Source: an uncultured Flavobacteriales bacterium (lineage in GTDB: Bacteria > Bacteroidota > Bacteroidia > Flavobacteriales_D > Parvicellaceae). From it: 64,000 bases of DNA. Within the stretch, counting starts at the first letter, position 1, and every line of letters begins with the position of its first letter. The stretch spans positions 1,302,001 through 1,366,000 of the forward strand of contig CALSRM010000003.1 of the NCBI GenBank assembly GCA_943788755.1, read 5' to 3'. The notes beneath the pieces are model-generated. The model saw nothing but the letters and a program-made list of their open reading frames with translations, was not told the origin of the DNA and made no database searches. Of the stretch, positions 7,366 through 16,720 are shown piece by piece. The position numbers and the translations under genes were made by a program.

Positions 7366-10239
7366 TTATTTTAAAGCATATGCGAGGGTAGCACTAAAAG
7401 TCCTTCCTCTATAATAGTAATCGTAAATTTGACTTTCTGCATTAAACGATTCAAAAAATCGCTGTTTTTTGGCACCTAAAAGATTTTGAGCTCTTAAACT
7501 CAATTTCCATTGCTTTTCTTTTCCGAATTTTTTAGAAGCTTTAAAATTTAAACTGTGAAACGGTTGTTCAAAAACATCAGGGATATTTCCAATACCTATA
7601 ATAGACAATCTTTTGCCTTGAACATTGTAGCTTAAATTGATGTCTAACCCTAATGAATCTTGCGTGTAGTTAATAAAAGTATTTACAATGAATGGAGACT
7701 GACCAGACATGGGTCTGTATTGATCTATTGTTTGCCCATCTCTCGCAACTGACACTCTATAGTCGTATTCTGTAATAGTATCCAGCCCTTTTCTTAACAT
7801 AACTTGGTTCATGTCAACTCTAGATTGAACATATGTAAAGTTAAAACCAACAGTCAATTTGTTAGCTTTAGCTAAATCTGTGGTGTCATTAAAACCAATT
7901 CTTTTTCTTAGTTCAAATTCACCTCCAAATATGTCAGCTTCACCAGAGTTGATTGGCTGAACATTCGTTGGGCTGTTTGGTAAAAATACAATTTCAATAG
8001 GGTTTGTAAACTTTTTGTAAAACCCACTGAATGAAATCACCTCTGTTCTTCCAAAGAAGCTTTCCCATCTTAAATCCAGGTTGGTGATGTTTGTTTGTTT
8101 CAAGTTAATGTTACCATTATAAGTAGTTCCCAAAAGTGGGTCGTAAATTTGAGCAATAGAAATTTCTTTGAAAGAAGGTCGAGCTAGTGTTCTACTATAG
8201 GAACCTCTTAAATTAGTGTTTGTTTCTTTAGATTTCTTCAACGAATATACAAAGTTTGCAGCTGGGAGAAAGTCTATTTCGTTTAGCACTACAGAGTCGT
8301 TATATATTTCTGTTCCTTGATTGTTTTGTCCAGTGTATCTGTTTTGAACAGTTTCCATTCTAAGTCCGTAGATCGTTTTTAATTTTTTAGAAATAGGTAG
8401 TTCGTTCATTATGTATGCTCCTAAAACATTTTGCTTGCCGATGTAGGAGTTAGTCAACTCTCTTTCTCCAAATCCATAAGTTCCTGTATCTGATTCTGGA
8501 GTCCAAATGTTTTGTTCTTCAAAAAACCAGTTAGGATTGTTAACTACTTCAAAAGCATTTTCCATATCAAACTGATATTGTAATATCTCGTATTCTCTTT
8601 GCTTAGCGGTTTCTAAAACTCCAAATGATAATTTCGATTCAAGAGAGTCCCATTGCATAAATGAGTATTCAAAATCTAGTTTTCCGTTAATGTTATATTC
8701 TTTAAGAGATCTAAATATTCTTCTAATACCTGCACCTACAGCAACATTAAAGTAATAGTTTCCTTCCAATTCTTCAAAAACCGTAGATCTAATGTCTGGA
8801 TCTTGGATGCTGGATATAGTAGGAGATACTTTCCATGTCATTTTCCATTTTCTTAAGGAGTCAAGTGTATGTTTACCACTTAGATTAATGTTAGTTACAG
8901 ATCTCTGTTGGTATTGTAAATTTTCACTTAACAAAGTAGCATCATTTCCCTCAAAAATAGTTTGAGTAGAACGAGATGCTTTCGCATTGCCATTTTGAGT
9001 ATGGAAAGCTGTTAATGAAATTTTATGCTTTTTATTAATTTTTAAGGCTTGTCCAAGCATTGCAGACCAAATTACGTCTCTTTCTGCAAGTGTTCCTGTG
9101 GTAGTTCTCCAATGAAATAATTCGGTTACACTTGAATCTCCTTCTCTTTGAAAGTCATTGATGAAAGTAGCGTCCTGGTAGAAATTAGTATTGACTCTGT
9201 AATTTAAAAAGAAATTTATTCCATAGTCCAAATTTAAACTGTCAAAGTTGAATTGATTTCCAATTCCAAAAGAAAAGTTTTGGTTTAAAAAATTATTTTG
9301 ATTTTGTACAGCCATGGTTTTCCCAAAAGCGGAGGTTAAATCGGTTAATTGTTGATCATTTTGAGTTGGATCAGGAAACTCATCTGTTGCTCTTATTGGT
9401 AAAGCCCTGGTTCCATCATCAAATCCTAAAAAGTCTGTTTTTCCTCCTTCATATAAAAAAAAGTTTTTATTGAAGGTAGCTTCTGAATTATAGCTTCCTC
9501 CAATTTTAGCAACAAGTATTTTTCTAGAAGGAAAATCTTTAGTTCGGATATCAACCATTCCTCCAGTAAAATCTCCTTGTAGGTTAGGGCTAAATGTTTT
9601 GTAAACAATAATGTTATCAATCAGATTTGTTGGAAATATATCCATCTGAACAGAGTTCTTATCTGGATCTAGCCCAGGTAACTCCATGCTATTTAGGATG
9701 GTTTTAGTATATCTATCTCCAAGTCCTCTTACGTATACATGTTTCCCATCTACAACCGATACTCCCGTTACACGTTTCATTACTTGTCCTACATCGCTAT
9801 CTCCCGTTTTTTGCATTTGTTCAGAAGATGTTCCATCAATCATATTTCCAGTATTCATTTTTTCTCTGTCAAATGCGGCTTCAGTTTTTGCTTTTACAGC
9901 TTCAACTATTACTTCAACAGCTTTTAAAACGTCAGGAGAAGAAGAAAAGGTTATATCCTTTGTAATGGTTTCACCAGCAGCAATAGTTACTTCTTCTTTG
10001 TGGTCAGCATAAGAAACAAATGAGAACACAATTGTGTATGTTCCGGGATCGAGTTGTAACGCATAGTTTCCATCAAAATCGGATGTGGTTCTAACATTAA
10101 TATGATTTTCCCAGTAAACGTTTGCAAAGGGCACAAGTTCTCCCTCTTCATCGTGAATGACCCCTTTTAGTGTTCCTTTTTGAGCAACCGCCGAAATTGA
10201 AATTAACACGGTAAATGCGATTGTTAGAAATTTGATCAT
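7366..10239 (-). CDS. TonB-dependent receptor with N-terminal carboxypeptidase-like domain
   Basis: About 957 residues from the ATG at 10239, chosen because a signal peptide (MIKFLTIAFTVLISISAVAQ) starts there; an ATG ten codons upstream abuts a strong hairpin and is less likely. After the signal comes a carboxypeptidase-regulatory-like beta domain (about 22-105). A plug domain (about 150-240) follows, with VYVRGLGDRYTKTILN and FTGGMVDIRTKDFP, and then a long outer-membrane barrel ending in an aromatic-rich strand. Such receptors take up bulky nutrients using TonB energy. The upstream lipoprotein gene looks like its partner. The substrate is unknown; phosphate-containing compounds are possible given the Na/Pi transporter next door. 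Confidence 0.93.
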   Translation of the reverse strand: MIKFLTIAFTVLISISAVAQKGTLKGVIHDEEGELVPFANVYWENHINVRTTSDFDGNYALQLDPGTYTIVFSFVSYADHKEEVTIAAGETITKDITFSSSPDVLKAVEVIVEAVKAKTEAAFDREKMNTGNMIDGTSSEQMQKTGDSDVGQVMKRVTGVSVVDGKHVYVRGLGDRYTKTILNSMELPGLDPDKNSVQMDIFPTNLIDNIIVYKTFSPNLQGDFTGGMVDIRTKDFPSRKILVAKIGGSYNSEATFNKNFFLYEGGKTDFLGFDDGTRALPIRATDEFPDPTQNDQQLTDLTSAFGKTMAVQNQNNFLNQNFSFGIGNQFNFDSLNLDYGINFFLNYRVNTNFYQDATFINDFQREGDSSVTELFHWRTTTGTLAERDVIWSAMLGQALKINKKHKISLTAFHTQNGNAKASRSTQTIFEGNDATLLSENLQYQQRSVTNINLSGKHTLDSLRKWKMTWKVSPTISSIQDPDIRSTVFEELEGNYYFNVAVGAGIRRIFRSLKEYNINGKLDFEYSFMQWDSLESKLSFGVLETAKQREYEILQYQFDMENAFEVVNNPNWFFEEQNIWTPESDTGTYGFGERELTNSYIGKQNVLGAYIMNELPISKKLKTIYGLRMETVQNRYTGQNNQGTEIYNDSVVLNEIDFLPAANFVYSLKKSKETNTNLRGSYSRTLARPSFKEISIAQIYDPLLGTTYNGNINLKQTNITNLDLRWESFFGRTEVISFSGFYKKFTNPIEIVFLPNSPTNVQPINSGEADIFGGEFELRKRIGFNDTTDLAKANKLTVGFNFTYVQSRVDMNQVMLRKGLDTITEYDYRVSVARDGQTIDQYRPMSGQSPFIVNTFINYTQDSLGLDINLSYNVQGKRLSIIGIGNIPDVFEQPFHSLNFKASKKFGKEKQWKLSLRAQNLLGAKKQRFFESFNAESQIYDYYYRGRTFSATLAYALK

Positions 10240-10270
10240 TTTTTGTTTGTTAACTGTATATAAGTACAAA

Positions 10271-10294
10271 TGCCCCTCTGATATCAGAGGGGCA
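10271..10294. promoter_or_regulatory. Perfect 24-bp palindrome in the lipoprotein/receptor intergenic gap
   Basis: TGCCCCTCTGAT is followed immediately by its exact reverse complement, with no spacer. It lies between the lipoprotein stop and the receptor start, in the direction of transcription. No T-run follows on the minus strand, so it is not a simple terminator. It could stabilise the upstream mRNA segment, attenuate read-through into the receptor gene, or be an operator. Confidence 0.6.
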
Positions 10295-10321
10295 AAAGTA
10301 AAATATTATTTATTATATAGA

Positions 10322-11671
10322 TTATAGTTTTCCATTAATTGAAGACCAAGTCCAAGAGAATGATGAAACCGTGGCACCAATTGTAGCAGCGCTCACGATA
10401 GTAGCTCCTACTGTGGATTCTGCTGTTGCTTCTAAAGGATCTGTACAAATATCATTTCCTGAATCAATATAGGACTTTGTGTAAACATCTACTTGATCAA
10501 CGATTGTTGCCGACCCTGCAATTTCGCAAGATGTTACATTCAGCACACCTGCAATTAAGTTGGTGTAAGAATCTGTTTTGTCTGTGCAATTCACAGTATC
10601 AGAGAAACTAGCTCTAAATTTTATTGAATTACTAGAATAACCTTCCCATGAAATGTTAGTCAGGTCTCCTTGAGCTGCAGATTTCAAGTCAGCTCCAGAA
10701 CCAATCCCGTCAGATGATTTGATCGTACCGTTTGAAAGTGTGAATGATCCAGTTGTGTAAGTAGATCCCTCAGGTCCATCAATTTCTAGAGCTTCATCTG
10801 TGTCAACTCCATGAACAACCATAAAGTTGTTGACAGTTCCTGAGTAGTTTTGGTCAATATCAATTCCGTCATCACCTTGGTAAGAAACCAAAGCATTACT
10901 TACGTTAACAGATCCTCCGAAAAATTCGATTCCATCATCAACATTGGCTAAAACCTCAATGTTGCTAATTGTAGTTCCAGTTCCAACACCACCAAGTGTT
11001 AATCCGTTGATTTCGTTTCCAGCTCCAATTAAAGCTCCACCATGTCGGATTGAAACATAAGATATAGTTCCAGAATTGTCAGCGTCGTTAGAGCCTCCAT
11101 ATGTACCATAAGTATCAGTTGCAGGAATTCCTTCAATTTGACCTTCTGTATCACCATTGGCGTCTGAAACTTTTGCATATCCTAAAACAATTACTCCTCC
11201 CCATTTACCTCTATCGTTTTCGTCAAGGTTTGTACCACTTGTTTGACCCATTTCAATGTTATCTAAAACAGTTGTAAAGATGATTGGAGCAGATGATGTT
11301 CCCACAGCATTAATTTTAGAACCTCTTGCAACAATAAGAGCAGAAGCGTTTGTTCCTGTTCCTTGTTCTCCTTTGATAATAGTACCAGCTTCAATCGTTA
11401 AAGTAGCGCCACCGTCAACTACAACTTTCCCATCAAGAATATAAGTCATATTTGCAGTCCATGTTGTGTTAGCAGTAATTGTTCCACTTACTCTTTCTTC
11501 TGTTGAAGGCTCTTCAGGATCGAAAGTACATGACCCGTCATCTTTTTTTGCTTTTTCGTTGTAGTTATTTGCTAGAGGATCGGTACATCCTTTCTTTTTA
11601 CAAGAACTTAAAGTAATAGTTCCCACTACTAGTATTAAAATTCCGATTTTTGATAATATTAAATTTTTCAT
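10322..11671 (-). CDS. Secreted lipoprotein with beta-helix-like repeats, partner of the receptor
   Basis: 449 residues. A lipoprotein signal ends in LSSC near residue 24. Next comes a short Cys-containing motif (GCTDPLANNYN, then DDGSC, residues 33-48) that recurs in Bacteroidota surface proteins. The rest is rich in Gly, Thr, Asn and Asp with segments such as GGATLTIEAGTIIKG that suggest a parallel beta-helix. No catalytic motif is recognised. Its position directly upstream of a TonB-dependent receptor suggests a surface-exposed binding partner, by analogy with other receptor/lipoprotein pairs; this is inference. Confidence 0.8.
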   Translation of the reverse strand: MKNLILSKIGILILVVGTITLSSCKKKGCTDPLANNYNEKAKKDDGSCTFDPEEPSTEERVSGTITANTTWTANMTYILDGKVVVDGGATLTIEAGTIIKGEQGTGTNASALIVARGSKINAVGTSSAPIIFTTVLDNIEMGQTSGTNLDENDRGKWGGVIVLGYAKVSDANGDTEGQIEGIPATDTYGTYGGSNDADNSGTISYVSIRHGGALIGAGNEINGLTLGGVGTGTTISNIEVLANVDDGIEFFGGSVNVSNALVSYQGDDGIDIDQNYSGTVNNFMVVHGVDTDEALEIDGPEGSTYTTGSFTLSNGTIKSSDGIGSGADLKSAAQGDLTNISWEGYSSNSIKFRASFSDTVNCTDKTDSYTNLIAGVLNVTSCEIAGSATIVDQVDVYTKSYIDSGNDICTDPLEATAESTVGATIVSAATIGATVSSFSWTWSSINGKL

Positions 11672-11912
11672 TTTTCTGGTTTAATTTTCGATTTAGTTGT
11701 TTATCTTTTTGTTTATGGTGCAAATAAAGGGCGTTAATATTAATTACAAATAAACAAGCAATTACCAAAACATTAGATGTTTGTTACCGTAAGGTTACCA
11801 AATGAAAAAAATGAGTTAATACTCCGGTAAGTACAGAGGCTTAAAGTACTGATAATGTTGTGGTTAATAGGTATTTGTACTATTTTGTTTAAGTAAGTTT
11901 AAATAGACGAAT

Positions 11913-11947
11913 AAAAAAAAAGCCATCATTTCTGATGGCTTTTTTTG
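11913..11947. terminator. Hairpin terminator
   Basis: AGCCATCA pairs with TGATGGCT around a TTTC loop, flanked by A-run and T-run. It lies between the minus-strand YwqK-like gene (stop at 11966) and the lipoprotein gene start (11671), and would end the former's transcript. The rest of the roughly 290-base gap shows nothing I can assign. Confidence 0.75.
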
Positions 11948-11965
11948 TTTAAATAAATACTAATT

Positions 11966-12427
11966 TTAGTAAGACTTTTCGTTTGTTAGTTCTCCATTTT
12001 CATTCCAAACTTTCCAATTTCCAGTTCTAGATCCATTCTTATATTCCATAGAAGCTCTTTTGATTCCGTTGTCATCCCAGATTTCCCAAACACCATCTCT
12101 TTTTCCTTTTTTGTTAAAGTTAACTACTCCAATAACTTTACCATTTGAAGACCAAGATTTCCACTTCCCGATTTTAGTTCCGTAATCGTAAGTTCCTACT
12201 TCTTTCACTTTTCCATTTTCGTGGAAGAAAGTAGTGGCCCCATTTTCTTGACCATCTAAGAAGTTATATTCAGCTTTTACATTTCCGCTATTGTAAAATG
12301 TTTTATATGTTCCATTTGCTTTAGCCCCATCATCAGCTAAAAACTCTCCTTCAACACTAACTAAATCTTGTGCATTGAAAGTAAGTGTGAATAAACCTAT
12401 ACCTAAAAGAGAAAATAACTTGCGCAT
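11966..12427 (-). CDS. Secreted MORN/YwqK-like repeat protein
   Basis: 153 residues from the ATG at 12427. An N-terminal signal peptide (MRKLFSLLGIGLFTLTFNAQ) is followed by five or so repeats of the type 'G-x-W-x-x-W-x-x-N-G-K' (for example GKWKSWSSNGKVIGV and GVWEIWDDNGIKR). The repeats form a beta sheet used as a scaffold or for lipid/protein contact. Database names of the 'toxin-antitoxin YwqK' type are not supported by any toxin gene here. A -7 element at 12464-12471 sits over the more upstream ATG, which supports the chosen start. A larger relative is at 18755. Confidence 0.82.
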   Translation of the reverse strand: MRKLFSLLGIGLFTLTFNAQDLVSVEGEFLADDGAKANGTYKTFYNSGNVKAEYNFLDGQENGATTFFHENGKVKEVGTYDYGTKIGKWKSWSSNGKVIGVVNFNKKGKRDGVWEIWDDNGIKRASMEYKNGSRTGNWKVWNENGELTNEKSY

Positions 12428-12463
12428 AATTGTAGTATTAATTGGTTGTTGTAAATTGTTATA

Positions 12464-12471
12464 CAAATATA
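12464..12471 (-). promoter_or_regulatory. Bacteroidota -7 promoter element
   Basis: Minus-strand TATATTTG, a full match to TAnnTTTG, 37 bases upstream of the MORN-like gene's ATG. The -33 box is not evident. Confidence 0.45.
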
Positions 12472-12656
12472 CGTAAATTTTTGTAATTGTTACATTAAAG
12501 TTAGTTTAATGTTAAGCCAATGTTAAGAAATATTCATTATAGCCTGAAAGTCAGTAATTTATGACTCAATAAATAGCCGGTAAGGAAGTGGTATTTTGCT
12601 AAGAAACTACCAGCCTGGTTGAAAAGAAGTGTTAAAAAGTGAAGAAATGTGTGAGA

Positions 12657-12989
12657 CTAACTAGGAAATAGCCTGATGTTTACATCAGATTTCTTTTTCA
12701 ATACTACAGCTTTAACTGTTTTAGTTGAGTAACTAGGGTATTGAATTTCTAAAGAATATTCTCCTGCTGGGAATTGAGATAATGAAAACTGACCATCAAT
12801 ATCAGTATAGATAGTTTTTCCTAATTCAACGATGTTAATTTTTACTCCTACTAGGGGCTCAGCGTCGCTAAAATTAACAACTTGACCGGTAAAAGAAACT
12901 AAGCTCTTTTCGGTTTTGTCTTTTTTATCTGTAGCAAAGGATGCGAAGGATAAAAAACTAAGTAGTGAAACAATAACTATTTTTTTCAT
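12657..12989 (-). CDS. Small secreted carboxypeptidase-regulatory-like domain protein
   Basis: 110 residues. A signal peptide (MKKIVIVSLLSFLSFASFA) precedes one carboxypeptidase-regulatory-like beta-sandwich: FTGQVVNFSDAEPLVGVKINI, then TDIDGQFSLSQFPAGEYSLEIQYPSY. This domain normally sits at the N-terminus of TonB-dependent receptors or surface proteins; here it stands alone. The start at 12989 is favoured by the signal peptide and by a -7 element five bases upstream (12994-13001). Function unknown. The 229 bases between it and the next gene hold nothing recognised. Confidence 0.75.
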   Translation of the reverse strand: MKKIVIVSLLSFLSFASFATDKKDKTEKSLVSFTGQVVNFSDAEPLVGVKINIVELGKTIYTDIDGQFSLSQFPAGEYSLEIQYPSYSTKTVKAVVLKKKSDVNIRLFPS

Positions 12990-12993
12990 GGTG

Positions 12994-13001
12994 CAAATGT
13001 A
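12994..13001 (-). promoter_or_regulatory. Bacteroidota -7 promoter element, near-leaderless
   Basis: Minus-strand TACATTTG ends only four bases before the ATG at 12989, so the transcript would be leaderless or nearly so. Confidence 0.4.
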
Positions 13002-13231
13002 GAGCAGGAAAGTTATTCTAGTGTTTACCAATTATCATGTAATCTTTATTTTAATGTTAATCCAATGTTAAGTCATTTTTGTTTACCTGTAAACAGAGAG
13101 ATGAGGTATCATAGTTTAGTATTGATTTTACCTGCTTTTAATGGGGATAAAAAAGATTAAGGTTAACTTAATACAGGTTTATGATTATTGAAATGATATT
13201 CTATTTACATTTACATAATAACAGGATTGAT

Positions 13232-13900
13232 ATGAATAAGAAGGTACTATTAGTAGATGATGAGCCAGATATTATTGCGATTTTAAAGTATAATCTGGAA
13301 AAGGAAGGTTTTGATGTAAGGACAGCTACAAACGGTAAAGAAGGGATTGCAGTAGCGAACGAGTTTGTGCCAGATATAATAGTATTGGATGTGATGATGC
13401 CTGAAATGGATGGGATTGAAATGTGTATTGAGCTAAGGTCTTTGCCGAAGCTTCAGAATATTTTGATTGCATTTCTAACTGCAAGAGGTGAGGATTATTC
13501 TCAAATAGCTGGATTTGATTCTGGAGCGGATGATTACATTACAAAGCCGATTAAACCAAGAGTTTTAATTAGTAGGTTGAAGGCATTGCTCAGAAGAGGA
13601 GGAGTTGAAAAGGTAGTAGAGGAAACAACAAGTGGCTTGAGAATAGATAGGAATCAATATGCTGTGTTTTCAGGGGATAATGAAATTACACTTCCAAAGA
13701 AGGAGTTTGAATTATTGGCTTTGTTAATGTCAAAACCCGGAAATATCTTTACGAGAGAGATAATATTAGATACTGTTTGGGGCAGTGATATCGTTGTTGG
13801 AGACAGAACGATCGATGTTCACATTCGGAAATTGAGAGAGAAAATTGGTGATCATTATATAAAAACCGTTAAAGGAGTAGGCTACAAGGTGGTTATTTAA
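13232..13900 (+). CDS. OmpR/PhoB-family response regulator
   Basis: 222 residues from the ATG at 13232. The receiver domain (1-120) carries the acidic pair DDEPD near residue 8, the phosphoacceptor in VLDVMMPEMDG near 52, the Thr in FLTARGEDY and the Lys in DYITKPIKP. The DNA-binding winged helix (about 130-222) ends with GDRTIDVHIRKLREKIGDHYIKTVKGVGYKVV. In related bacteria this type is followed by its histidine kinase, but here a chromate-transporter gene follows, so it is an orphan in this window. PhoB-like control of phosphate genes is possible; the nearby Na/Pi transporter fits but does not prove it. Confidence 0.93.
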   Translation: MNKKVLLVDDEPDIIAILKYNLEKEGFDVRTATNGKEGIAVANEFVPDIIVLDVMMPEMDGIEMCIELRSLPKLQNILIAFLTARGEDYSQIAGFDSGADDYITKPIKPRVLISRLKALLRRGGVEKVVEETTSGLRIDRNQYAVFSGDNEITLPKKEFELLALLMSKPGNIFTREIILDTVWGSDIVVGDRTIDVHIRKLREKIGDHYIKTVKGVGYKVVI

Positions 13901-13924
13901 CAGTTGTTTTAATTCAAATTTGTT

Positions 13925-15052
13925 TTGAAAAGCAAAGGAAATTTATTTGAAGTTGCTCAAGTGTTTTTTAAAATGGGATGCATTGCATTTGGTGGTCCTG
14001 CTGCGCATATTGCCATGATGGAGGAAGAGGTGGTCAATAAAAGAAAGTGGATGAGCCGGCAACATTTCCTTGATTTAATCGGTGTTACCAACTTAATTCC
14101 TGGACCTAACTCTACAGAAATGACTATGCATTGTGGTCATGAAAGGGCAGGTATTCCGGGTCTTTTTGTGGCAGGTTTTAGTTTTATTTTTCCAGCAGTT
14201 GTAATAACAGGGTTTTTAGCATGGTTATATGTAAGTTATGGCAGTCTGCCTAACGTGGAGCCCTTTGTTTATGGAATTAAACCTGCTGTTTTAGCAATTA
14301 TAGCAGGAGCAGTTTTGAAGTTGGGAAAAAAGCTTTAAAAGGTTGGGAGTTAGGGTTTTTAGGAGTGCTAGTCATTGCAGCAAGTCTCCTCGGATTCAAT
14401 GAAGTTACGTGTTGTTGATTGCAGGAGTATTAGGAACAATTTATTTTACTTCAAAATCAAAAGTTAATGATTCCCTAAAATCAATTGTCCCATTTTTTGT
14501 TGCAATTCTTCAAGCTGCATTATTGAAAATTACTTCTGTAAAGTTTTTTGGACTTTCTTAAAAGTAGGTTCAGTATTGTACGGAAGTGGTTACGTTTTGT
14601 TTGCTTATCTAGATGCTGAGTTAGTTACTGCTGGATGGATGACTCAGCAGGAGCTGATGGATGCAATAGCTGTAGGTCAGTTTACGCCAGGTCCAGTGCT
14701 TTCTACAGCGACTTTTATTGGTTACCAATTAACAGGTTTCTGGGGTGCAGTTGCAGCAAGTTTAGGTATTTTTCTTCCTTCGTTTTTGTTCGTATTACTT
14801 TTGAATCCACTAATTCCGAAAATGAGAAAATCTAAGGTATTAGGTTATTTTTTAGATTCAGTGAATGTGGCAGCTGTTGCCGTGATGGCGGGTGTTTTGA
14901 TTGAGATGAGCAGAGTTGTTTTAATAAATGATTGGAGAGCAATTGTAATTGCTGTAATCAGTATTGGAGTAACTTTTGGATTGAAGAAAAGTAATGCTAT
15001 GTGGACTGTTTTAGGCGGTTCTATTTTAGGTTATTTATTACTTCTATTTTAA
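13925..15052 (+). pseudogene. Chromate transporter (CHR family), broken by three frameshifts
   Basis: Both halves of a two-domain CHR transporter are clear. The first half (13925-14338) has FGGPAAHIAMMEEEVV and LIPGPNSTEMTMH. The second half (14576-15052) has LYGSGYVLFAYLDAEL, FTPGPVLSTATFIGY and a membrane-rich end. Between them the coding continues in other frames: KALKGWELGFLGVLVIAASL from about 14333, then LLIAGVLGTIYFTS from about 14414, then KFFWTFLKVGSV. Two of the three breaks are in runs of six A (near 14328) and six T (near 14545). The first codon appears to be TTG, with a stop shortly upstream. The function would be chromate or sulfate-like anion transport. Confidence 0.85.
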
Positions 15053-15691
15053 TCCATTGATTAGCATCTGTCGGACTTCACTTAAGATAGTTGCAGTTGC
15101 TCCCCAAACAGTATTGTGGTTTAAATCAAAATAAGGAACATCTATTAATACAGGTGTCTCCGTGTATTTGCCTACTTTTATTTTCTTTTGTTTTATATTG
15201 CTATCGTCTGTCAAATCTGAAATTTTCACTTCAATTATTTCCTCGACTTCTTTCACTTCTGGAGTAAATACAGGTTCAAAATCCACAAAACCAACGAAGG
15301 GTGAAACTAAAAAGTTACTTGGAGGAATGTAAATTTGCGTTATTTCCCCAAGAACTTGAATTTTGTCAGGTGCAACGCCAATTTCTTCAAAGGTTTCTCG
15401 AAGTGCAGTTTCTTTTAAAGACTCTTCTGCTTCTTGTTTTCCCCCTGGAAATGATATTTGTCCTCCATGTGTTCCTTCATAGGCAGTTCTTTGAATTAAA
15501 GTGAAATGTGGAATGTCATTTCTTAGGGTAGATTAACATCAATACAGCCTAACTTTGCTTTTTGGGATTGTTTTATGGAATTGATGAAGTTGGCTTCTTT
15601 TGTAAGGAGCCATTAATTCATGAGCGCTGTCACCGGGAAGGTTGAAATTTATTTCTTGAAAAAGTAAACTTGTCAATTCTGATAATGTCAT
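15044..15691 (-). pseudogene. Nudix hydrolase, CoA pyrophosphatase-like, broken by two frameshifts
   Basis: Three pieces in two frames make one roughly 215-residue Nudix protein. The N-terminal piece (from the ATG at 15691) reads LPGDSAHELMAPYKRSQ and is followed by AVLMLIYP in another frame near 15540. The remainder returns to the first frame through to 15044. The Nudix box is intact (GGKQEAEESLKETALRETFE then EIG), as is an upstream QISFPGG. The family hydrolyses CoA and related nucleotides. The start ATG overlaps the msrB stop codon by one base. The end overlaps the convergent chromate-transporter gene by nine bases. Confidence 0.83.
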
Positions 15692-16147
15692 TAATCTGCT
15701 TCTAGTTTAAGAGAAGCCGAATTTACACAATATCTTAAGCCTGTAGGTTTTGGGCCATCATTAAAAACATGCCCTAGATGACCATCGCACTGGGCGCAGT
15801 TAATTTCAGTTCTCGTCCAACCATTTGAGCTATCTGTTGTTTCGGATACATTATGCTGCAATCTCTCGAAAAAAGCTTGGCCAACCTGTACCTGATTTAA
15901 ATTTGGTGTCTGAATTAAATAGTGGTAAGCCGCATGCTTTGCAGCAATAGGTTCCTTTTGTGTTTGTGTCCCAATATTCTCCAGTAAAAGCTCGTTCAGT
16001 GCCCTTTTCTCGGATAATATGAAATTCGCTGGGTGTAAGTATTTCTTTCCATTCAGCTTCCGTTTTTATTACTTCAGCCACTTTGTTGTCTTGACAAGAT
16101 ACAGACAAAGAGCCGACAATAATAAAAATAAATAATATGTTTTTCAT
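15691..16147 (-). pseudogene. msrB: Peptide-methionine (R)-S-oxide reductase MsrB, exported, frameshifted
   Basis: The first 98 codons give a lipoprotein-type signal (ending VSCQ near residue 19) and the MsrB domain, with the first zinc CxxC ([10 protein letters not shown]) and SGTGWPSFF. The frame then stops at 15851, but the next frame carries on with [14 protein letters not shown], the second CxxC ([14 protein letters not shown]) and the catalytic Cys in RYCVNSASL, ending at 15691. One surplus T in a run of six T near 15868 explains the break. MsrB repairs oxidised methionine; the signal suggests periplasmic action. The stop overlaps the Nudix start (TAATG). Confidence 0.87.
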
Positions 16148-16296
16148 GATAAAGAATTTTCTAATAGAACTAAGATAATACTTATTATAGTATGGAAATC
16201 TTAATATTTTAGTTGATTAAGTAAATAGATTTTTAAGCAGAAAGCTATAATATCTTAAAAAAGGGAATATTTTTACAAAAAAACATTATTTAAGTT

Positions 16297-16719
16297 ATGG
16301 AGGAGCTTTGGGGAAGCGGACCAGTGGGAAGAATTGCTGTGAATGTAATATGGGCTAGCTCCTTTTTGGTTGCTGCTTATTTGTTATACGTTGCTTACAA
16401 AAAAGTCTTGAATTTAATTGCTACGGGAAAAGTAAAAAAAGTTACGGTTAAATATGCAGAATTATTTGATGTTAACCCCCCATATGCGAAAGGAGAAATT
16501 CAATTTGGATTTCAGCTACCCGAAAAAATGGATGTGCAATTTAGGATTGTAAATAGAGATGATGATTTGATCAAAGAATTAAAAAACGGAGAGCTTGAAG
16601 AAGGCGTATATCCTATTCTTTTTGACACAAGTTCAATCGCTGATGGAGAGTATTACTATCAAATTATCACAAATTCCCAAAAGACGAGCAAGAAATTTTT
16701 CGTTGTAAATAAGTCATAA
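16297..16719 (+). CDS. Small membrane-anchored protein with beta-rich C-terminal domain
   Basis: 140 residues. One membrane helix lies near the N-terminus (about residues 15-35, VIWASSFLVAAYLLYVAY). It is followed by a mainly beta domain with VYPILFDTSSIADGEYYYQI and a final KFFVVNK. This resembles the Ig-like fold seen at the ends of T9SS cargo (FlgD/sorting-domain type), but here it is anchored by an N-terminal helix instead. No known function. It precedes a barrel-like protein gene after a very short gap, so the two are likely co-transcribed. Confidence 0.68.
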   Translation: MEELWGSGPVGRIAVNVIWASSFLVAAYLLYVAYKKVLNLIATGKVKKVTVKYAELFDVNPPYAKGEIQFGFQLPEKMDVQFRIVNRDDDLIKELKNGELEEGVYPILFDTSSIADGEYYYQIITNSQKTSKKFFVVNKS

Positions 16720-16720
16720 T

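Noticed and set aside
11966-12427. Toxin-antitoxin locus suggested by the YwqK name
   Set aside because: The protein is exported and made of MORN-like repeats, and no toxin gene is adjacent; the name is a legacy label. The same holds for the gene at 18755-19951.
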